Shown: positions 12,650 through 23,896, numbered from the stretch's first letter. The stretch: 64,000 nucleotides of DNA from Nemania diffusa (GCA_038501195.1 JBBPUQ010000008.1:186001-250000); one strand, 5' to 3'. Notes: generated by a model not told the origin, from the sequence alone. Numbers and translations are program-made.

Positions 12650-14764
12650 ATGGGACAAGACATAGCCATGGACTGGTATAGCCAGTCCCTTCGACTCATG
12701 AATACGAGCCGAGTCCGCCTCCTGGAAATATCTAATGATATTACCACAGAGGTGCGAGAATGGCATTTGTCAATACCACAGCTCTTACTCGCTGTTGCTT
12801 TGGTCTTCGTCGCTCATCGAGCCTCGATTGTTTTTTACCGACTTTACCTGCATCCCCTGAGCCGATTCCCGGGGCCTAAACTGGCTGCCGCCACTACCTT
12901 GTATCGTGCTTACTATCAAATCATCCGTGACGGAGAACATGTCGCTCAAGCTACTAAACTTCATGAACAATATGGTATGGCTATCCCAGCTTTGTTATCC
13001 AATATCTTTTATCTCTCACTGGTTGTTAGTCTTAAGTAATCTGACTTTAAGTAGGCCCTGTCGTCAGAATTGCCCCGCATACCGTATGTGACCAAAAGAT
13101 TCATGGAGCCGCAGTTGCATTTGGCAACTCAGCTGACATTTTCTTTTAGCTCCATTTTCGCAATCCAAAGGCGTTTGAGGACATATTCAAGTTCAACTCC
13201 AAGTTGACCAAAGCTAGTGACTTCTATGATCACCTCGGCCAATCTGATGCCCTGTTCGGTCTTGTGGACGAGGTCGCCCATAAGGAACGCTTCAAGCCAG
13301 CAGCTGACCTCTTCTCGCGTAAAAAGGCACTGGACTTTGAGAGATTTATCGTCAACAATGTGAGTCACGACTGCGGCGGACCGCTCGACTCGAAGATTTG
13401 TTTTGGTGCTTATACATACTATTAGGCGAATCGCATGTGCCAGCTGCTGCTAAAGAAAATTGCCAGCGATAAGAAGCCTATCAACATTGCTCGAGCATAC
13501 CGAGCTATAGCCCTGGATGTAATCCAGGACTTTGTATTTGATTTTGTGCCCCCTCATCTTCGCGGTATGCAAGACGAGTCGTTTGACACCCTATTCGTCA
13601 ACACAACTTGGGATGTCATGGACTGGACGGCCTGGTGCTTTCGCAACTTTCCCCTCGCCCTGACATTCTCCAACCAGTTGCCCCAGTCTCTCCGACGGAT
13701 CCTGTTCCCGGGAGAGGCCGCTAATATCGAGTCATTTGATGTAAGCAGGATGCTATCACCCCAGTTTGTAGTCGCTGATAACTTACGATTATCTAGACAA
13801 TATATAAGCTCGTCCAAGCCAATGTAGCAGTTGGCCCTAATTGGCAGCGAGATAGTCTTCTCAGCCGCATGGCGGGTAAAGTCACCATGGATCAGCTCAC
13901 GGCGGAGTGTATGGGAACCATGTTTGGTGGTGTCATCAACATTGCCAATATGCTACCATACGGGGCTTTCTGTGTAAGCCAAAATCCTCCTTTACAGGAG
14001 GAGCTTTTTCGGGAGTTGGAATCGGTGTGGTTGAATCCCAATGATCCAATTCCTTGCTACACCCAGCTGTCTCAGCTTCCTGTCTTGGTTAGTTATCGTG
14101 ATTCCCGACCCACGAACATATTAGTGGCTGACGGTATCGTAGAGTGGCGTTGTGAAGGAAACTTTACGTCTGATGCATGGCATCATTGTCGGACCTCCAA
14201 GACTCACCCCAGCCGAAGGGGCAGAGATTGATGGCCACTTTGTTCCTCCCAATGTCAGTTCTGCCGACACATGAACTGTTCTCTAAATACTGACTTTGCA
14301 GGTGATTGTCACAACCTCTTCATTCTATTGCCATACGAACCCTGATGTCTTCCCTGAGCCTGAAAAGTTCAATCCGCATCGCTGGGACAACAGCCCGCCA
14401 GAAATGGACAAGTGGTTGGTACCTTTCTCCAAAGGCAAGAGAATGTGCCCTGGGAAAGAGTATGTACTTCGATTTTCGTCTTTTTTTCTTCATCCATTAT
14501 TCGCCATTGGCAGCTAGTTCTAACATTGACTAGGATTTCGATAATGGAGCTCTTTATCGTTTTCGCACTCACTTTCCGGAAATTCGAGCTCACCCCTGTG
14601 GAGACTACGTGAGTATAATATGCCAACTATTACAATGCCGTGCTAATTTAATTGAACTTAGTCTTGAGGATTTTGATTGGAAGGTTTATGTATCTCTGCA
14701 CTTCAAGGGCCGTTTTTTCCACGCCAATATGTCACCACGCCCTGGCGTTGCGGTTGCAGCTTGA
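12650..14764 (+). CDS. Cytochrome P450 monooxygenase
   Basis: A microsomal haem-thiolate oxygenase, likely a tailoring enzyme of the cluster. Nine exons (12650-12974, 13055-13083, 13150-13359, 13426-13740, 13797-14087, 14143-14253, 14302-14459, 14534-14608, 14662-14764) give 538 residues with consistent phases; the second exon is only 29 nt. An N-terminal membrane helix (about 42-62) is followed by the proline-rich hinge FPGPKLA, PVVRIAPHT, the K-helix ExxR (Glu396, Arg399 in SGVVKETLR), the FxPxRW-like FNPHRW and the haem loop FSKGKRMCPG with Cys476. The overall pattern resembles fungal families annotated as trichodiene oxygenase or benzoate hydroxylase-like. The I-helix is unusual: where AGx[DE]TT is expected the sequence is MFGGVINIAN (335-344). 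Two donors (GTTAGT, GTCAGT) are non-optimal but required by phase. The true start is the ATG at 12650. Confidence 0.9.
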
Positions 14765-15695
14765 GAGCTCATGGCGTCATGTTAAGTTGGTATCTCATAA
14801 GCAGTGGCTTGGAAATAGCCTTGCCAAGCAAGCAAGGTTGTAATTAATGGACCTTGGTGTTAGCGGTAGTGGAGCAGGAAGATCTCATGTATTCAACTGC
14901 ACTAGCGAATTTAATTATCATCCTACCTTGGTAACGGTAGGTAGGTGGCTGCTAATGATTGGCCTAGTCATAATAGCTAGGTGTAAATAGACACATGCAA
15001 GTTCCCTCACTATCATGAAATCTAACCGGCTGTTGCTTCGCTTGGTTCGCCCTAATGCTGTAGAGGGTTAAGTAGTGATTGGAGCAATGGAAATGATGTG
15101 GTCGAGGGGCTGCTAAAACAGGTTTAGTTTCCTTTCCAATAGTAAAACATTGTTTTCACGAAATCTGGGGCACAGTATACCCGACGGACTGTCCCGTTTT
15201 CAGCTGCGATCCGAACCGGCGGCTTAGCGCTACAGAGCGCTAGCAGATCTAGACCAAGATCAATAAACGCTATTTATAGCAAGGTTGCAAGGTCTATATC
15301 TTTACGAAGCACCTCAATATGCAGCCTACTTGTCAATATAAGCCATAGGGAGATTCACTGCAGATCATCGGTAAATGCTACCATATCAAGGTACGATCTT
15401 TACTTAGTTTGCTCTTTAGATATACTGCCATACCTTGTACACTTACGTCATCCGATTAATAGCCCGTAACTACAACCATCAAATCATGCAAGCATGTAAG
15501 TGCTTCGCGCGGAAGCAGGGTGCTACTAGCACAAACTATTAGTTAACTATCACAAGCTCCCGACTTAATTTCATTCGTGTTCCTAGACAGCTAGCGTGGG
15601 ATGGGGTGGCAAGTAGTTTATACTAAATACGAGATAGATTTTCACGGTACATGTCTCCTATTGTTTTCGGAGGACAGGAGAATAAATGTAGCTAG
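14765..15695. other. Intergenic between convergent P450 and TauD genes
   Basis: No gene is visible in 931 bp. A stretch near 15154-15180 (TTTCACGAAATCTGGGG) partly resembles one at 19019-19036 downstream of the 501-residue gene, possibly a decayed dispersed repeat. Confidence 0.45.
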
Positions 15696-16499
15696 CTACA
15701 TGGTGTCGAAGGGTTGCGCATCCCATCGTACACGACGAAGGTGACGGTTCGGGTCCCGTACATGGTTCCGTGCGTGGAGCCAACGTCTGTTGTCTATCAA
15801 GACAATAGATCCTCGTGGTAACACATCAGGTGCCAGATCCAAGACCTGTCCCCTGATTCTCGACTCAGACAAGGCTTTCTCAAGCTCCGTAAGAGCTTCC
15901 TCCCCTCGCGCCGTGGAGGCGTCGATGATATCCTGGCGAAATCTCAGCTCCACCTTTCCCCCCGTTTTGTCCACACGCAGCACGCTGCCGGTGATGTTCT
16001 TCTGGTGCTCGGATTTGATAAACTCGGGTGGGACGGTGATCTGGAACTCCTGCCTGCATAGCGATTCCACTATTGTTGGGGACAAGGCAGACAGCAGGGA
16101 GTCCGCATTGAGGACTGAGAGGGTGCCCCCACCGCACTGGTCGGCACTAATCACCTGCAGCGCAAAGTAACGAGGGGGTGACGCCTCGTAACTGCAATCC
16201 GTGTGCCAGGGAAAGTTGTCCATTGTCTCAGAGCGAGCGGTGACAACTGAACCGCCCTCAACCCCCTCCTGCGGGCGGACGTCCCAAAACCAGCCGCGCG
16301 ATGCACTGTGGGTGATGGGGAGTCCATGCCCGTGGTCTCTGTGCAGGTTCAGGAGCAGGTTCTTCAGGTACGTACAATCGTCGTCCTCAAATCGAAGGCC
16401 GATTTTCAAGATTCCCCGCTCCTTCAGCAAGTGGTTGATTTGCTGTACATGTTGGACACTCTGGGCCTCTGCGACGGCATTGCAATGAAGGCTAGGCAA
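15696..16499 (-). CDS. TauD/TfdA-family Fe(II)/2-oxoglutarate dioxygenase
   Basis: Predicted soluble non-haem iron oxygenase that couples 2-oxoglutarate decarboxylation to hydroxylation, desaturation or a related oxidation. One exon, 267 residues. The metal-binding HxD is His99-Thr-Asp101 in NFPWHTDCSYE, the distal His is His242 in RRWLHARN, and the 2-oxoglutarate-binding Arg lies in the HLRRVRW stretch (252-258). The RYFALQVI and GGGTLSVLNA strands fit the double-stranded beta-helix. It is somewhat shorter than the roughly 300-400 residue fungal relatives, so an N-terminal exon could be missing. The upstream frame at 16492-16806 does not look like coding sequence, and I keep the ATG at 16499. 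It is divergent from the 501-residue gene over 724 bp, which suggests co-regulation. Substrate is unknown. Confidence 0.85.
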   Translation of the reverse strand: MPSLHCNAVAEAQSVQHVQQINHLLKERGILKIGLRFEDDDCTYLKNLLLNLHRDHGHGLPITHSASRGWFWDVRPQEGVEGGSVVTARSETMDNFPWHTDCSYEASPPRYFALQVISADQCGGGTLSVLNADSLLSALSPTIVESLCRQEFQITVPPEFIKSEHQKNITGSVLRVDKTGGKVELRFRQDIIDASTARGEEALTELEKALSESRIRGQVLDLAPDVLPRGSIVLIDNRRWLHARNHVRDPNRHLRRVRWDAQPFDTM

Positions 16500-17223
16500 G
16501 CTGCTTAGAGAGCGTCGTAGTATATGACCTTTCCCGCATTAGTAGGCAGATCAGGGCATGTAAGGAGGTCGCTGGGCCGACATACCTGTAGTTGAGCGCA
16601 TACAGGCTCGAAATAGTCGAAGGGACGACATGCCGATAGACGTAGGAGGGGGTGGTTGTGACAGTGCGGGTGAACAGGCACCAAGAAGTAAGGGGAGATG
16701 GTCTAGAAACCTTTGGAAGTGCTATTGTGACCGTGGCCAGGCCTCCAAAGTGCGGTGTGTGCCTTAGGAATGTGTAGACTAGATTCGTCCTGTACGAATA
16801 GGTCAAGGTTTTCCTTTTCCTGGCAAAGGAGTGGGAGAGACTTAGATTAGATGTTCATTACATACTCGCGAGTGAAAATGGTAGGCTGATCTTTCCTTCA
16901 ATCGTTATTCGTGTCAAGACAGTGGGATTCACAAGAGCGTCACTCAGCCAGCCACACTCATTCACCACGTCACATCACTCAGGCCGCGGTGAATCAGTTG
17001 CACCAACAATTTCCGAGACCCTTTTCGACCGCCATTCACATTTATTATGCCGTAGCTGCTTCTATATGTTGAATCAAAAATGGCGAAAGCAGGGGTTACC
17101 AACGCCTTTTTTAGGGGATATTACTACTAGTAAAGTAAACATCGCCTCTCTAGCTAGTTCTACCATCTTCGTCTAGCCCTATCACATAAACTTTCTATAC
17201 AGAGGAGAAAAAAAAAATCCACC
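16500..17223. promoter_or_regulatory. Divergent promoter of dioxygenase and unassigned core gene
   Basis: A 724-bp gap between two divergent starts. It holds a palindromic CCGCGG core near 16983, flanked by TTCACC and GGTGAA half-sites, a plausible but unproven Zn2Cys6 target. It also holds one copy of a roughly 58-bp repeat (16703-16761). The downstream start is preceded by a purine-rich leader and CCACC directly before ATG at 17224. Confidence 0.5.
16703..16761 (+). repeat. Copy A of a diverged direct repeat flanking the 501-residue gene
   Basis: Runs from CTAGAAACCTTTGGAAG to GCGGTGTGTG. It aligns with 18931-18987 in the same orientation, sharing CTAGAAA-CTTTGGAAG, TGTG-CCG and GGTGTGTG blocks with scattered transitions and a 2-nt gap. 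It could be a short mobile remnant or a shared regulatory block. Confidence 0.55.
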
Positions 17224-18729
17224 ATGTTACTTGTCGACCTCCGAAAGCAATCCCAAGGTCCTGCGTACCTATCTTTTCTTGATTTCGAGCATCACACCCA
17301 GGAGGGCTCTTCAAAGATCGCTGGCTTCTACATATGTCATGGACTGGCTTCAACAGAGGAGCTGGCACAGACCCTATGTACGATTCCAAAGAACTACGTT
17401 AAGGCATTGAGCAAGGGTCACAAGATGGCCGTCGAAGCTGTAAAGCTGCTGAGCAGCAAAGACCATGCGAGCTCAATGCAGATGAAGATCACACAAACAG
17501 CTCTTGTGTGTGGTTCGCCTTCCAAAGGCCATGCCAAAGATCTTGAGGGGATGATTAGCTTCCAAAAAACGCAATTCCGGTTCAAAGATTCTGTGTCGTC
17601 CCATTATCTGCATTTCTCCGGAGGGTCTCGCCCCCTGCATGATATGCTCGTCCAAAATGGCAAGGCAATGTACGACCGTGTGTGTCTACAATCCGGCATG
17701 TGTCTGTTCTCTATGGAAATGATCCAATCCAGTCTGGACACCAACGGCCGGGTTGACGCATCCCGTCTCACCAGCTCCACACCAACGCTTTACGAGGCCG
17801 AATACATTGCTCGTACTTGCCCTGTAATTGCCGACATGGGTGCCACAATCTTCGACACGATAACGCGAGCGACAGGACAAAACCCCAGCGTTAGCGACAT
17901 CACTCTTGAGGTCGGGCTCGATGTACCAAACTTCCATTACTTCCACTCCGTTCAATCTCAAGTGCAGGATCAGGCATGTACCTTTCCGGAAGCTCTCCGA
18001 TGGATGCAGGCCGTGATCAAACGACACGAACAAGTCGCCGACGTGTTCCAGGGCTACCTCCTTCATGAATTGGCTCAAAGGGGTGTGGAGTTATCCCGGA
18101 TGAAGATCGAAGTATCGAGGAGAGGTATCACGGTAGCCGCTCACATCCTCGAGGCACTGGAAAGATCCGAGATGCCCTCCTTTGACGGGGTCCTAAAGCT
18201 CTTGGGAGAGGAGGACGATACGTGGAACGACTTCTGGAACATGCTACCACCGAAAGACCGGGCTGTGGACTTCCGAAGTCTTTCCTATCTTTTCTACGTC
18301 TACGAGGTTATCCGACCAGCCCTCGAAGGGAACATCATTCCTGCCGACTCTATATCCAATTCGAAGTCGAACACTGGCCGGCTGGTCATTGGCATTGATG
18401 ATGGCGCGGAGCGACCGATTTACTCGCGTTCGCAGAAGTTACTCAAGAAAATACGGAACAACCCCGCCATCGACCGATTGCCTTTCCTCATGGAAATTTA
18501 CATGAGCCGCCGTGTGTTCATCAACAACAACGAAGCGGGCTCAAACCTGTATCTAGACGACCCAAGCCCTAAAAGGCCCATCGTAGCGCCGTGGAAGCCG
18601 CTAGGTGAAGAGGATGAGCTGCAGCCCTCCTCCAGCGAATTCGGCCCCTATGATCTAGCTAGGAACCTGCACGGCGAGGAGGCGTCGAAAGTGTTGCGGG
18701 AACTGTTCGATACCGTTGGTCTATCCTAA
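17224..18729 (+). CDS. Unassigned 501-residue protein, candidate core enzyme of the cluster
   Basis: A long intronless frame with strong coding character. I do not recognise a standard domain. No signal peptide or membrane helix is evident. Notable stretches are ALVCGSPSKG (93-102), which looks like a strand ending in a Gly-Ser turn; a helical segment DFRSLSYLFYVYEVIRPAL (349-367); VIGIDDGAERPIYSRSQKLL (388-407); and FINNNEAGSNLYLDDP (432-447). The terpene-synthase DDxxD/NSE pair, adenylation motifs and P450 or flavin motifs are absent. It sits between a dioxygenase, a P450 and a DHA2 exporter. One speculative idea is a fungal arginine-containing cyclodipeptide synthase-type enzyme: such enzymes were reported as unannotated core proteins of clusters, and bacterial cyclodipeptide synthases use a GxSxxN serine turn and a YxxxE...P helix, loosely echoed here. 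I cannot confirm this from sequence. Confidence 0.8.
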   Translation: MLLVDLRKQSQGPAYLSFLDFEHHTQEGSSKIAGFYICHGLASTEELAQTLCTIPKNYVKALSKGHKMAVEAVKLLSSKDHASSMQMKITQTALVCGSPSKGHAKDLEGMISFQKTQFRFKDSVSSHYLHFSGGSRPLHDMLVQNGKAMYDRVCLQSGMCLFSMEMIQSSLDTNGRVDASRLTSSTPTLYEAEYIARTCPVIADMGATIFDTITRATGQNPSVSDITLEVGLDVPNFHYFHSVQSQVQDQACTFPEALRWMQAVIKRHEQVADVFQGYLLHELAQRGVELSRMKIEVSRRGITVAAHILEALERSEMPSFDGVLKLLGEEDDTWNDFWNMLPPKDRAVDFRSLSYLFYVYEVIRPALEGNIIPADSISNSKSNTGRLVIGIDDGAERPIYSRSQKLLKKIRNNPAIDRLPFLMEIYMSRRVFINNNEAGSNLYLDDPSPKRPIVAPWKPLGEEDELQPSSSEFGPYDLARNLHGEEASKVLRELFDTVGLS

Positions 18730-20152
18730 AACAGACGACATGTTATCATAGTGTTGGTGAGCAAGCACCAAGGGGGAAAGGGGGGACCGATGATTAGGCT
18801 TAGTTTAGCACGTCTACGATGAAATTTTCTATTTCTAATAGTCTCCTCTGGTGACTTCTCTACTTAGCTAGCTAGGCTAGTCGTCAAGATCAAAATCCTA
18901 AGTATTGTTTTGTTTTCTAAAGATCTAAAGCTAGAAATCTTTGGAAGCGGTAGTGTGGCCGCAGTAAAGTCCGAAGCGTGGTGTGTGACTAGCACATGTT
19001 AATACAATTTTTCAAATTTGTTCACGAAGTCCTGGGCTAGGTATGAGACTAATTTCTACACCTTGTAAACCTACCGCAGGATTATTATGACTATTCTTAC
19101 ATACATATTCTATCCCCTATTAATGAGTAGTGGAGGTATTTAAGATGTCTCTCTTCAACTAGAGGAATCTAGTGGCTGGGTTAATAATCAACGACCCCTG
19201 AATGTCGTAATGGCGCTTAGCGCTCCCGCAACAATCCACAAGAAGTAAAAAGCCAAGTAGTCAGCTAGATGGTTTTAGTGCTAGATTAGGTTAATAGAGG
19301 TTTTTTTTTTTGCGGCATGGCCTCGGCGAAATTAGTTTGTGGCTACCCGTGTTTCAGAGACGACTCTCCGAAGTAGGTACAAAAACGTAGAACACTGCAG
19401 GATGAACCTGGGTCGAGCTAGCTGCACCTCTAGTGCCACCTGCCATGTAGCCTCCCATCTATCCTTATAGGCTGATGTCTCAGATATACTCCAGAGAAAA
19501 GTATCTACATAATGGCTATTGGCTCGCGGAACTGGCTCATGGCACTGACTATTTCACCAATATGCGCCACCCCCTCCCAACCCCCGCCCAAAGGACTATA
19601 TGCTGGTACTCTTGGTGATTTTAGGTTTGACAGCTAGACGATCGGCCAATAAGAAAACAAAACTCCACATGGTTGGGGCTAAACACAAGTATTAAGACTA
19701 TCTACATTCGCCAAGATGCTTTTTCAGAACTATTTTACACCTGGTAACCTGAATGAGTATCCATACGACATGGATGTCATCGGGGCTCCGGTTGATCTAG
19801 TACATGTCCGCCCCGACCCGCCATCCTGCTAGTACTTGGTGCCCTGTGTCTGTGATCTACCTTGATACTGTAGTTACCTTGATACTTAGGATCCAGGACC
19901 AATAGGTAATGTGTGTTCTATTTGACCATCAGTCATGTGTATCACCTAAAGTTCTAACCATGGATCATTGATGGTTGGTAATATTATTGTACTCTACCTA
20001 ATAGCAATGATGATGAGAGTCTTCAAACGAATACAACTACTAGAATCTGTGATAAATCACCCAAGTAGACATACGCGCAATCGTCTTTCAACACCGATCT
20101 AGTTGGTATCTCGTAGTGATTTTGGTCGAGATATTCGACGCTCTCGCTCCAG
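18730..20152. other. Intergenic between unassigned gene and DHA2 transporter
   Basis: 1.4 kb without a supported gene. It carries repeat copy B (18931-18987). The right end should contain the transporter promoter. Confidence 0.5.
18931..18987 (+). repeat. Copy B of the diverged direct repeat
   Basis: Begins CTAGAAATCTTTGGAAG and ends GCGTGGTGTGTG. It matches copy A at 16703-16761 at roughly three quarters of positions by eye. The copies bracket the 501-residue gene, one upstream and one downstream. Confidence 0.55.
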
Positions 20153-21954
20153 ATGGACGAGACCACCCCCCTCCTCCAGAACCAGTCCTATTCCCTTCCT
20201 CATAAAAGGCTTTTGACCATCTTCCCCGCCCTCGCCCTAATACAGCTCACCTCGTTCCTCGACCAGACCGCCATCTCCACGAGCCTACCGGCCATAGCAT
20301 CAGCCCTTGGCACCGGCGGCTCCATCTCGCTGGTCAGCGCAAGCTTCCTCATCACGAGTACGAGCATCCAGCTGATCAATGGCCGCCTGTCTGACATCTT
20401 CGGCCGCAAGGCTTCTCTGGCCACCGCGCTCACCATTATGGGTCTCGGAAACCTGGTCTCGGGTTTCGCTGCGACCCCCGCTCAGCTGTTTGCCGCGCGC
20501 GCTTTCACTGGCTTCGGCGCCGGCGCCATAAACGCCCTTGTCCAGATTGCCATTGCCGACATCACCACCCTGCAGCAGCGCGGCTACTACTTCGGCATGG
20601 TTGGTCTCGCCGTCGCCATCGGGAACGGACTAGGCCCCGTTATCGGCGGACTCCTCACTCAGACCGTCGGCTGGCAATGGGCCTTCTGGTTCGTCTGTCC
20701 GCTCTGTGTGCTTGCCGTCGTTTATCTTGTATCAGTCTGGCCATCATCCCGTCCCGATGTTTCATCTTCCTCTTCTTGTGACAGCATATGGGGTAAGCTG
20801 AAGCTGGTGGACTGGGCAGGAGCCTGGGCGAGCTTGTTCGGAATCGCTTTGCTTTTGGTGAGTCGATGGAACATCCTTTCTGAGCCGTAAAATTCCTGCT
20901 CCTAACTCTAGCGCACAGATTCCGATATCGCAAGGCGGGTCGACCTTGTCCTGGGCTTCGCCAGCAACGATTTGCATGCTTACGGCTGGGGTTTCGCTCA
21001 TCGGTCTCTTTCTAGTGATCGAGTGTCGGTTCGCAAAGCTGCCCTTATTGCCGGCCCGGTTATTTCAATACAACTACTCTACTAATATATTAATACACGT
21101 TAACATCCTTATAGGCTGGATATATTGGGGAAATCTATTCATTATGCCCCTTTACTTGCAGAACGTGCACGGCTCAAGCCCGGCTAGGGCCGGAGTCTTG
21201 ATGTTGCCTATGGTCGTTGCCCACGGCCTCACGTCGGCAGGAACCGGCATGCTTATATCCAAATTTGGTCACTATAAATCCATCATAGTCACTGGCGCTG
21301 TGTGTTGGGCGTTGGCTGCAGTTGAGAAGATGCATTATGATCAGTTCACTCCGCTTTGGAAGATAGTCGTGGTTGGGATCTTTGACGGTGTCGGTGTAGG
21401 CTGCTCTTTGCAACCCGGTAAGTGTTTCTTCCTACAACGTCAGCCGTCTAGTTCCTGTGACTAATTAGGAATCTCACAGTCCTCGTTGGTTTGTTCGCAG
21501 GGTCTGACATTGACGACCGAGCTGTTTTGACCGGACTGCGCAATTTTGTTCGAGATATGGGAGGGGCAACCAGCACTACTGGTGTGTTACCATCTCCAGC
21601 ATCTAGTTGATCCAATTAATGAGCTAATTCATATACGCAGTTTCCGGTGCTATTCTAAGCAACATGTTATCCAGCCAACTAACATCCAGGTTCGGACCAG
21701 ACCTTGTGGCTAAGTTAACCTCCTCAGCATTCGCATTAAAAGATCTGAATCTTACCGAAGAGGAAAGAGCCATGATTACCGAGGCATACATGAAAGGACT
21801 CCAAGCAGTATTTGCTTCTTTCGCCGTGTTGATTGCTGTTCATCTCTGCGCTTGTGCATCCATTCGGGACTACGGGTTGAATCAGGGGCTTAGTAAAAAG
21901 CAGCAGAGTGGTATGCATAGAGATAGGAGGATACAGGATGGCGAAGTCGAATAA
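20153..21954 (+). CDS. MFS transporter, DHA2-type drug/metabolite exporter
   Basis: A predicted 14-helix proton antiporter of the fungal toxin- and drug-efflux type. Exons are 20153-20857, 20919-21417, 21480-21581 and 21641-21954 (phases 0, 1, 1), giving 539 residues. The N-terminal DETTPLL dileucine-like sequence precedes helix 1 (LTSFLDQTAISTSLPAIA, with the family LDxTIV-like motif). Motif A is GRLSDIFGRKASL, and helix 5 carries GNGLGPVIGGLLTQTVGWQWAFW (motif C type). The second half has GWIYWGNLFIMPLYLQNV and, across the splices, LQPVLVGLFAG, LTGLRNFVRDMGGATSTTVSGAIL, which is normal for the family. Its position between the 501-residue gene and the regulator makes export of the cluster product or self-protection the likely role. 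Confidence 0.9.
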
Positions 21955-23009
21955 ATCCTTCTATCCTTTTGCTTGAAATTCGCTAGTTTCTTTGTGGCAA
22001 GTCGAGAATTTGATTTCGCATGAGACTACAGCCAGAATTACGACCCTTAGGGGTATAGTACTTAACACCCAATAAGGCCATAGCTAGCTAGATGTTTATG
22101 TATTTATCTATTTGTTTACCATATTGCCCACGTTAAATATATGGTTTTTTATCAAAAAATGGAGCAACTGGTTGTGCGGTCTCAAGACTGATATTATTAT
22201 TAAAAGCTTTTTTTTTATATCTACGATCCTGACACTAAATCCCTTCTATTGTCCTCTTGATATTCCGGTATTTAGAATTAAACTCTCAGTACTTACCAAA
22301 GTCTAATCCTCCGTCAAGGAATTAAATACCATGAGCTTGGCCATTTTGCAGTAGCCATTTGCTCATCTATATTGACCTCGCCATCCTCCTCATGATACAT
22401 TTTAGAACCGTAGACAGCGATGCCCAGCAATTCGTCCTTCTACCTGTCGACAATGCTTATCTAAATCCATATGCCAAAGGTAAAACTGCCTTAACGGAAC
22501 AAATAGCTACTCGCACTTTTCCTATTTTAAATAAAGAAATTTACGCGATTGGTTCCTCGTATCAACCCTAGGCGCCGTGATGGTGAATCTACTATTAGCC
22601 ATCAACTCTACTCGAGAGGGTCCTCAACTAATGATTAAGCGCACCCACTTCGCAAAATATACCCCCGGGTATAGGCGAGATAGCTTCGCATAGATATTTA
22701 GTAGCGCTGTGTAGGTAAATGAAGTCAGGAGTGAACGTTGTGCTTACGGTGGGACAGAGTACAGGGCCCGGCGTTCGGAGTTCAACATCGTGGGTCATCC
22801 GGAATTAGCTCTACTCGAGACTAAAAGCTCGAGATGGCCAGACGATGTCTGGTCTTAAGATTTCTATTCACTTTAATCGAGAGTTTAGTGAAGAACGCTA
22901 GCTTAGGTACTTCCTACCTTCATTCCGACGCGCGGTAGTAGACGCGATAATTGGGCGCTTGCAAACTACTTAGATTCAGTCCCGGCACAGCACCACCACC
23001 AGCATCAAG
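21955..23009. other. Intergenic between DHA2 and PQ-loop genes
   Basis: 1.05 kb, partly AT-rich (about 22100-22320). No gene is supported; frames at 22112-22306 and 22359-22571 show no domain and read like ordinary flank. A CCAGAC-GAT-GTCTGG inverted repeat lies near 22840. Confidence 0.5.
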
Positions 23010-23896
23010 ATGGGAGCAGACCCTGTTGAGATTATATCCGCTGTCGTCGGATACACATATACGGTCCTTTGGACGGCATCATTTTACCCGCAAATTATCC
23101 TGAACATCCGACGGCGGACGACACAGGGCTTCTCTCCAGATTTCACATTGTTGAACGTTCTGGGCATGTCATCCTACGCTATTCACAACTGCATCTTGGC
23201 ATTCTCGCCCGTCGTTCGTGAGCAGTATGCGCAACGCCATCCTAGCAGTCCCGCCCCGTTGGTGCAGGCCAACGACGTCGCTTACGCCATCCATGGCGCG
23301 CTAATCACCGGCATTATCTACACCCAGTTCTACCCTCGTTTATGGGGCTTCACGCAAGTGGAGGGGCAGAAGATAAAACCCGGCATCGGCTCTCTATTGA
23401 TATTCTGGAGTTGCGTCGTGTTAGTGACATGTGGAGTCATGATGGTGTTGTTTGGACCTCATTCGCAGGCATGGGAATGGTTAGATGTGGTTCGTATTTT
23501 CTTCTATATGACCAAGATTCACACTGCTCACAAGCCCAGGTCTACCTTTTAGGCGCCGTGAAAGCAGTTTTAACTGTCGTGAAGTATACGCCGCAGCTCT
23601 GGCTCAACTATCGTCGCAAGTCTACAGGCGGCCTCAGCATCTCGCAGTTTACTCTGGACTTCGTAGGGGCGTTCTTGTCTATCCTGCAGCTCTTCATCGA
23701 CTCAGCACATGCTGGCGACTGGTCAAACATCCTAGGGAACCCGGCCAAGCTGGCCTTGGGAAACGTTACCCTTCTGTTTGACCTTGCGTTCTATGTTCAG
23801 CATTTTTACCTGTATGGTAACGCCGACAAGAACGGAGCTCATGCTAAGCTAAATGAGGAAGAGCAGCCGTTATTGAATGACTGCAGTGGTACCTAA
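23010..23896 (+). CDS. PQ-loop (cystinosin-like) membrane transporter
   Basis: Two exons, 23010-23489 and 23540-23896, give 278 residues with about seven helices, the size of cystinosin and other PQ-loop vacuolar or lysosomal amino-acid exporters. The two diagnostic PQ motifs are SFYPQIILNIRRRTTQGFS in helix 1-2 and KYTPQLWLNYRRKSTGGLS in exon 2. The conserved lumenal or helix-5 Asp occurs in TLDFVGAFLSILQ. The donor GTTCGT is weak, but the junction LDV|VYLLGAVK is in frame and typical. The C-terminus ends in an acidic, dileucine-bearing tail (NEEEQPLLND), a usual vacuolar sorting type. Family members move cystine, basic amino acids or similar across vacuolar membranes. The gene converges on the regulator with 82 bp between stops, so it may be part of the cluster or simply a neighbour. 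Confidence 0.88.

Noticed and set aside
16492..16806. Possible upstream N-terminal exon of the TauD-type gene
   Set aside because: The translation is Thr/Tyr/Arg-rich without family resemblance and overlaps repeat copy A. It is more likely promoter sequence.
17224..18729. Indoleamine 2,3-dioxygenase as the identity of the 501-residue protein
   Set aside because: Considered first because of length and helical content, but the expected N-terminal and haem-proximal motifs are absent.
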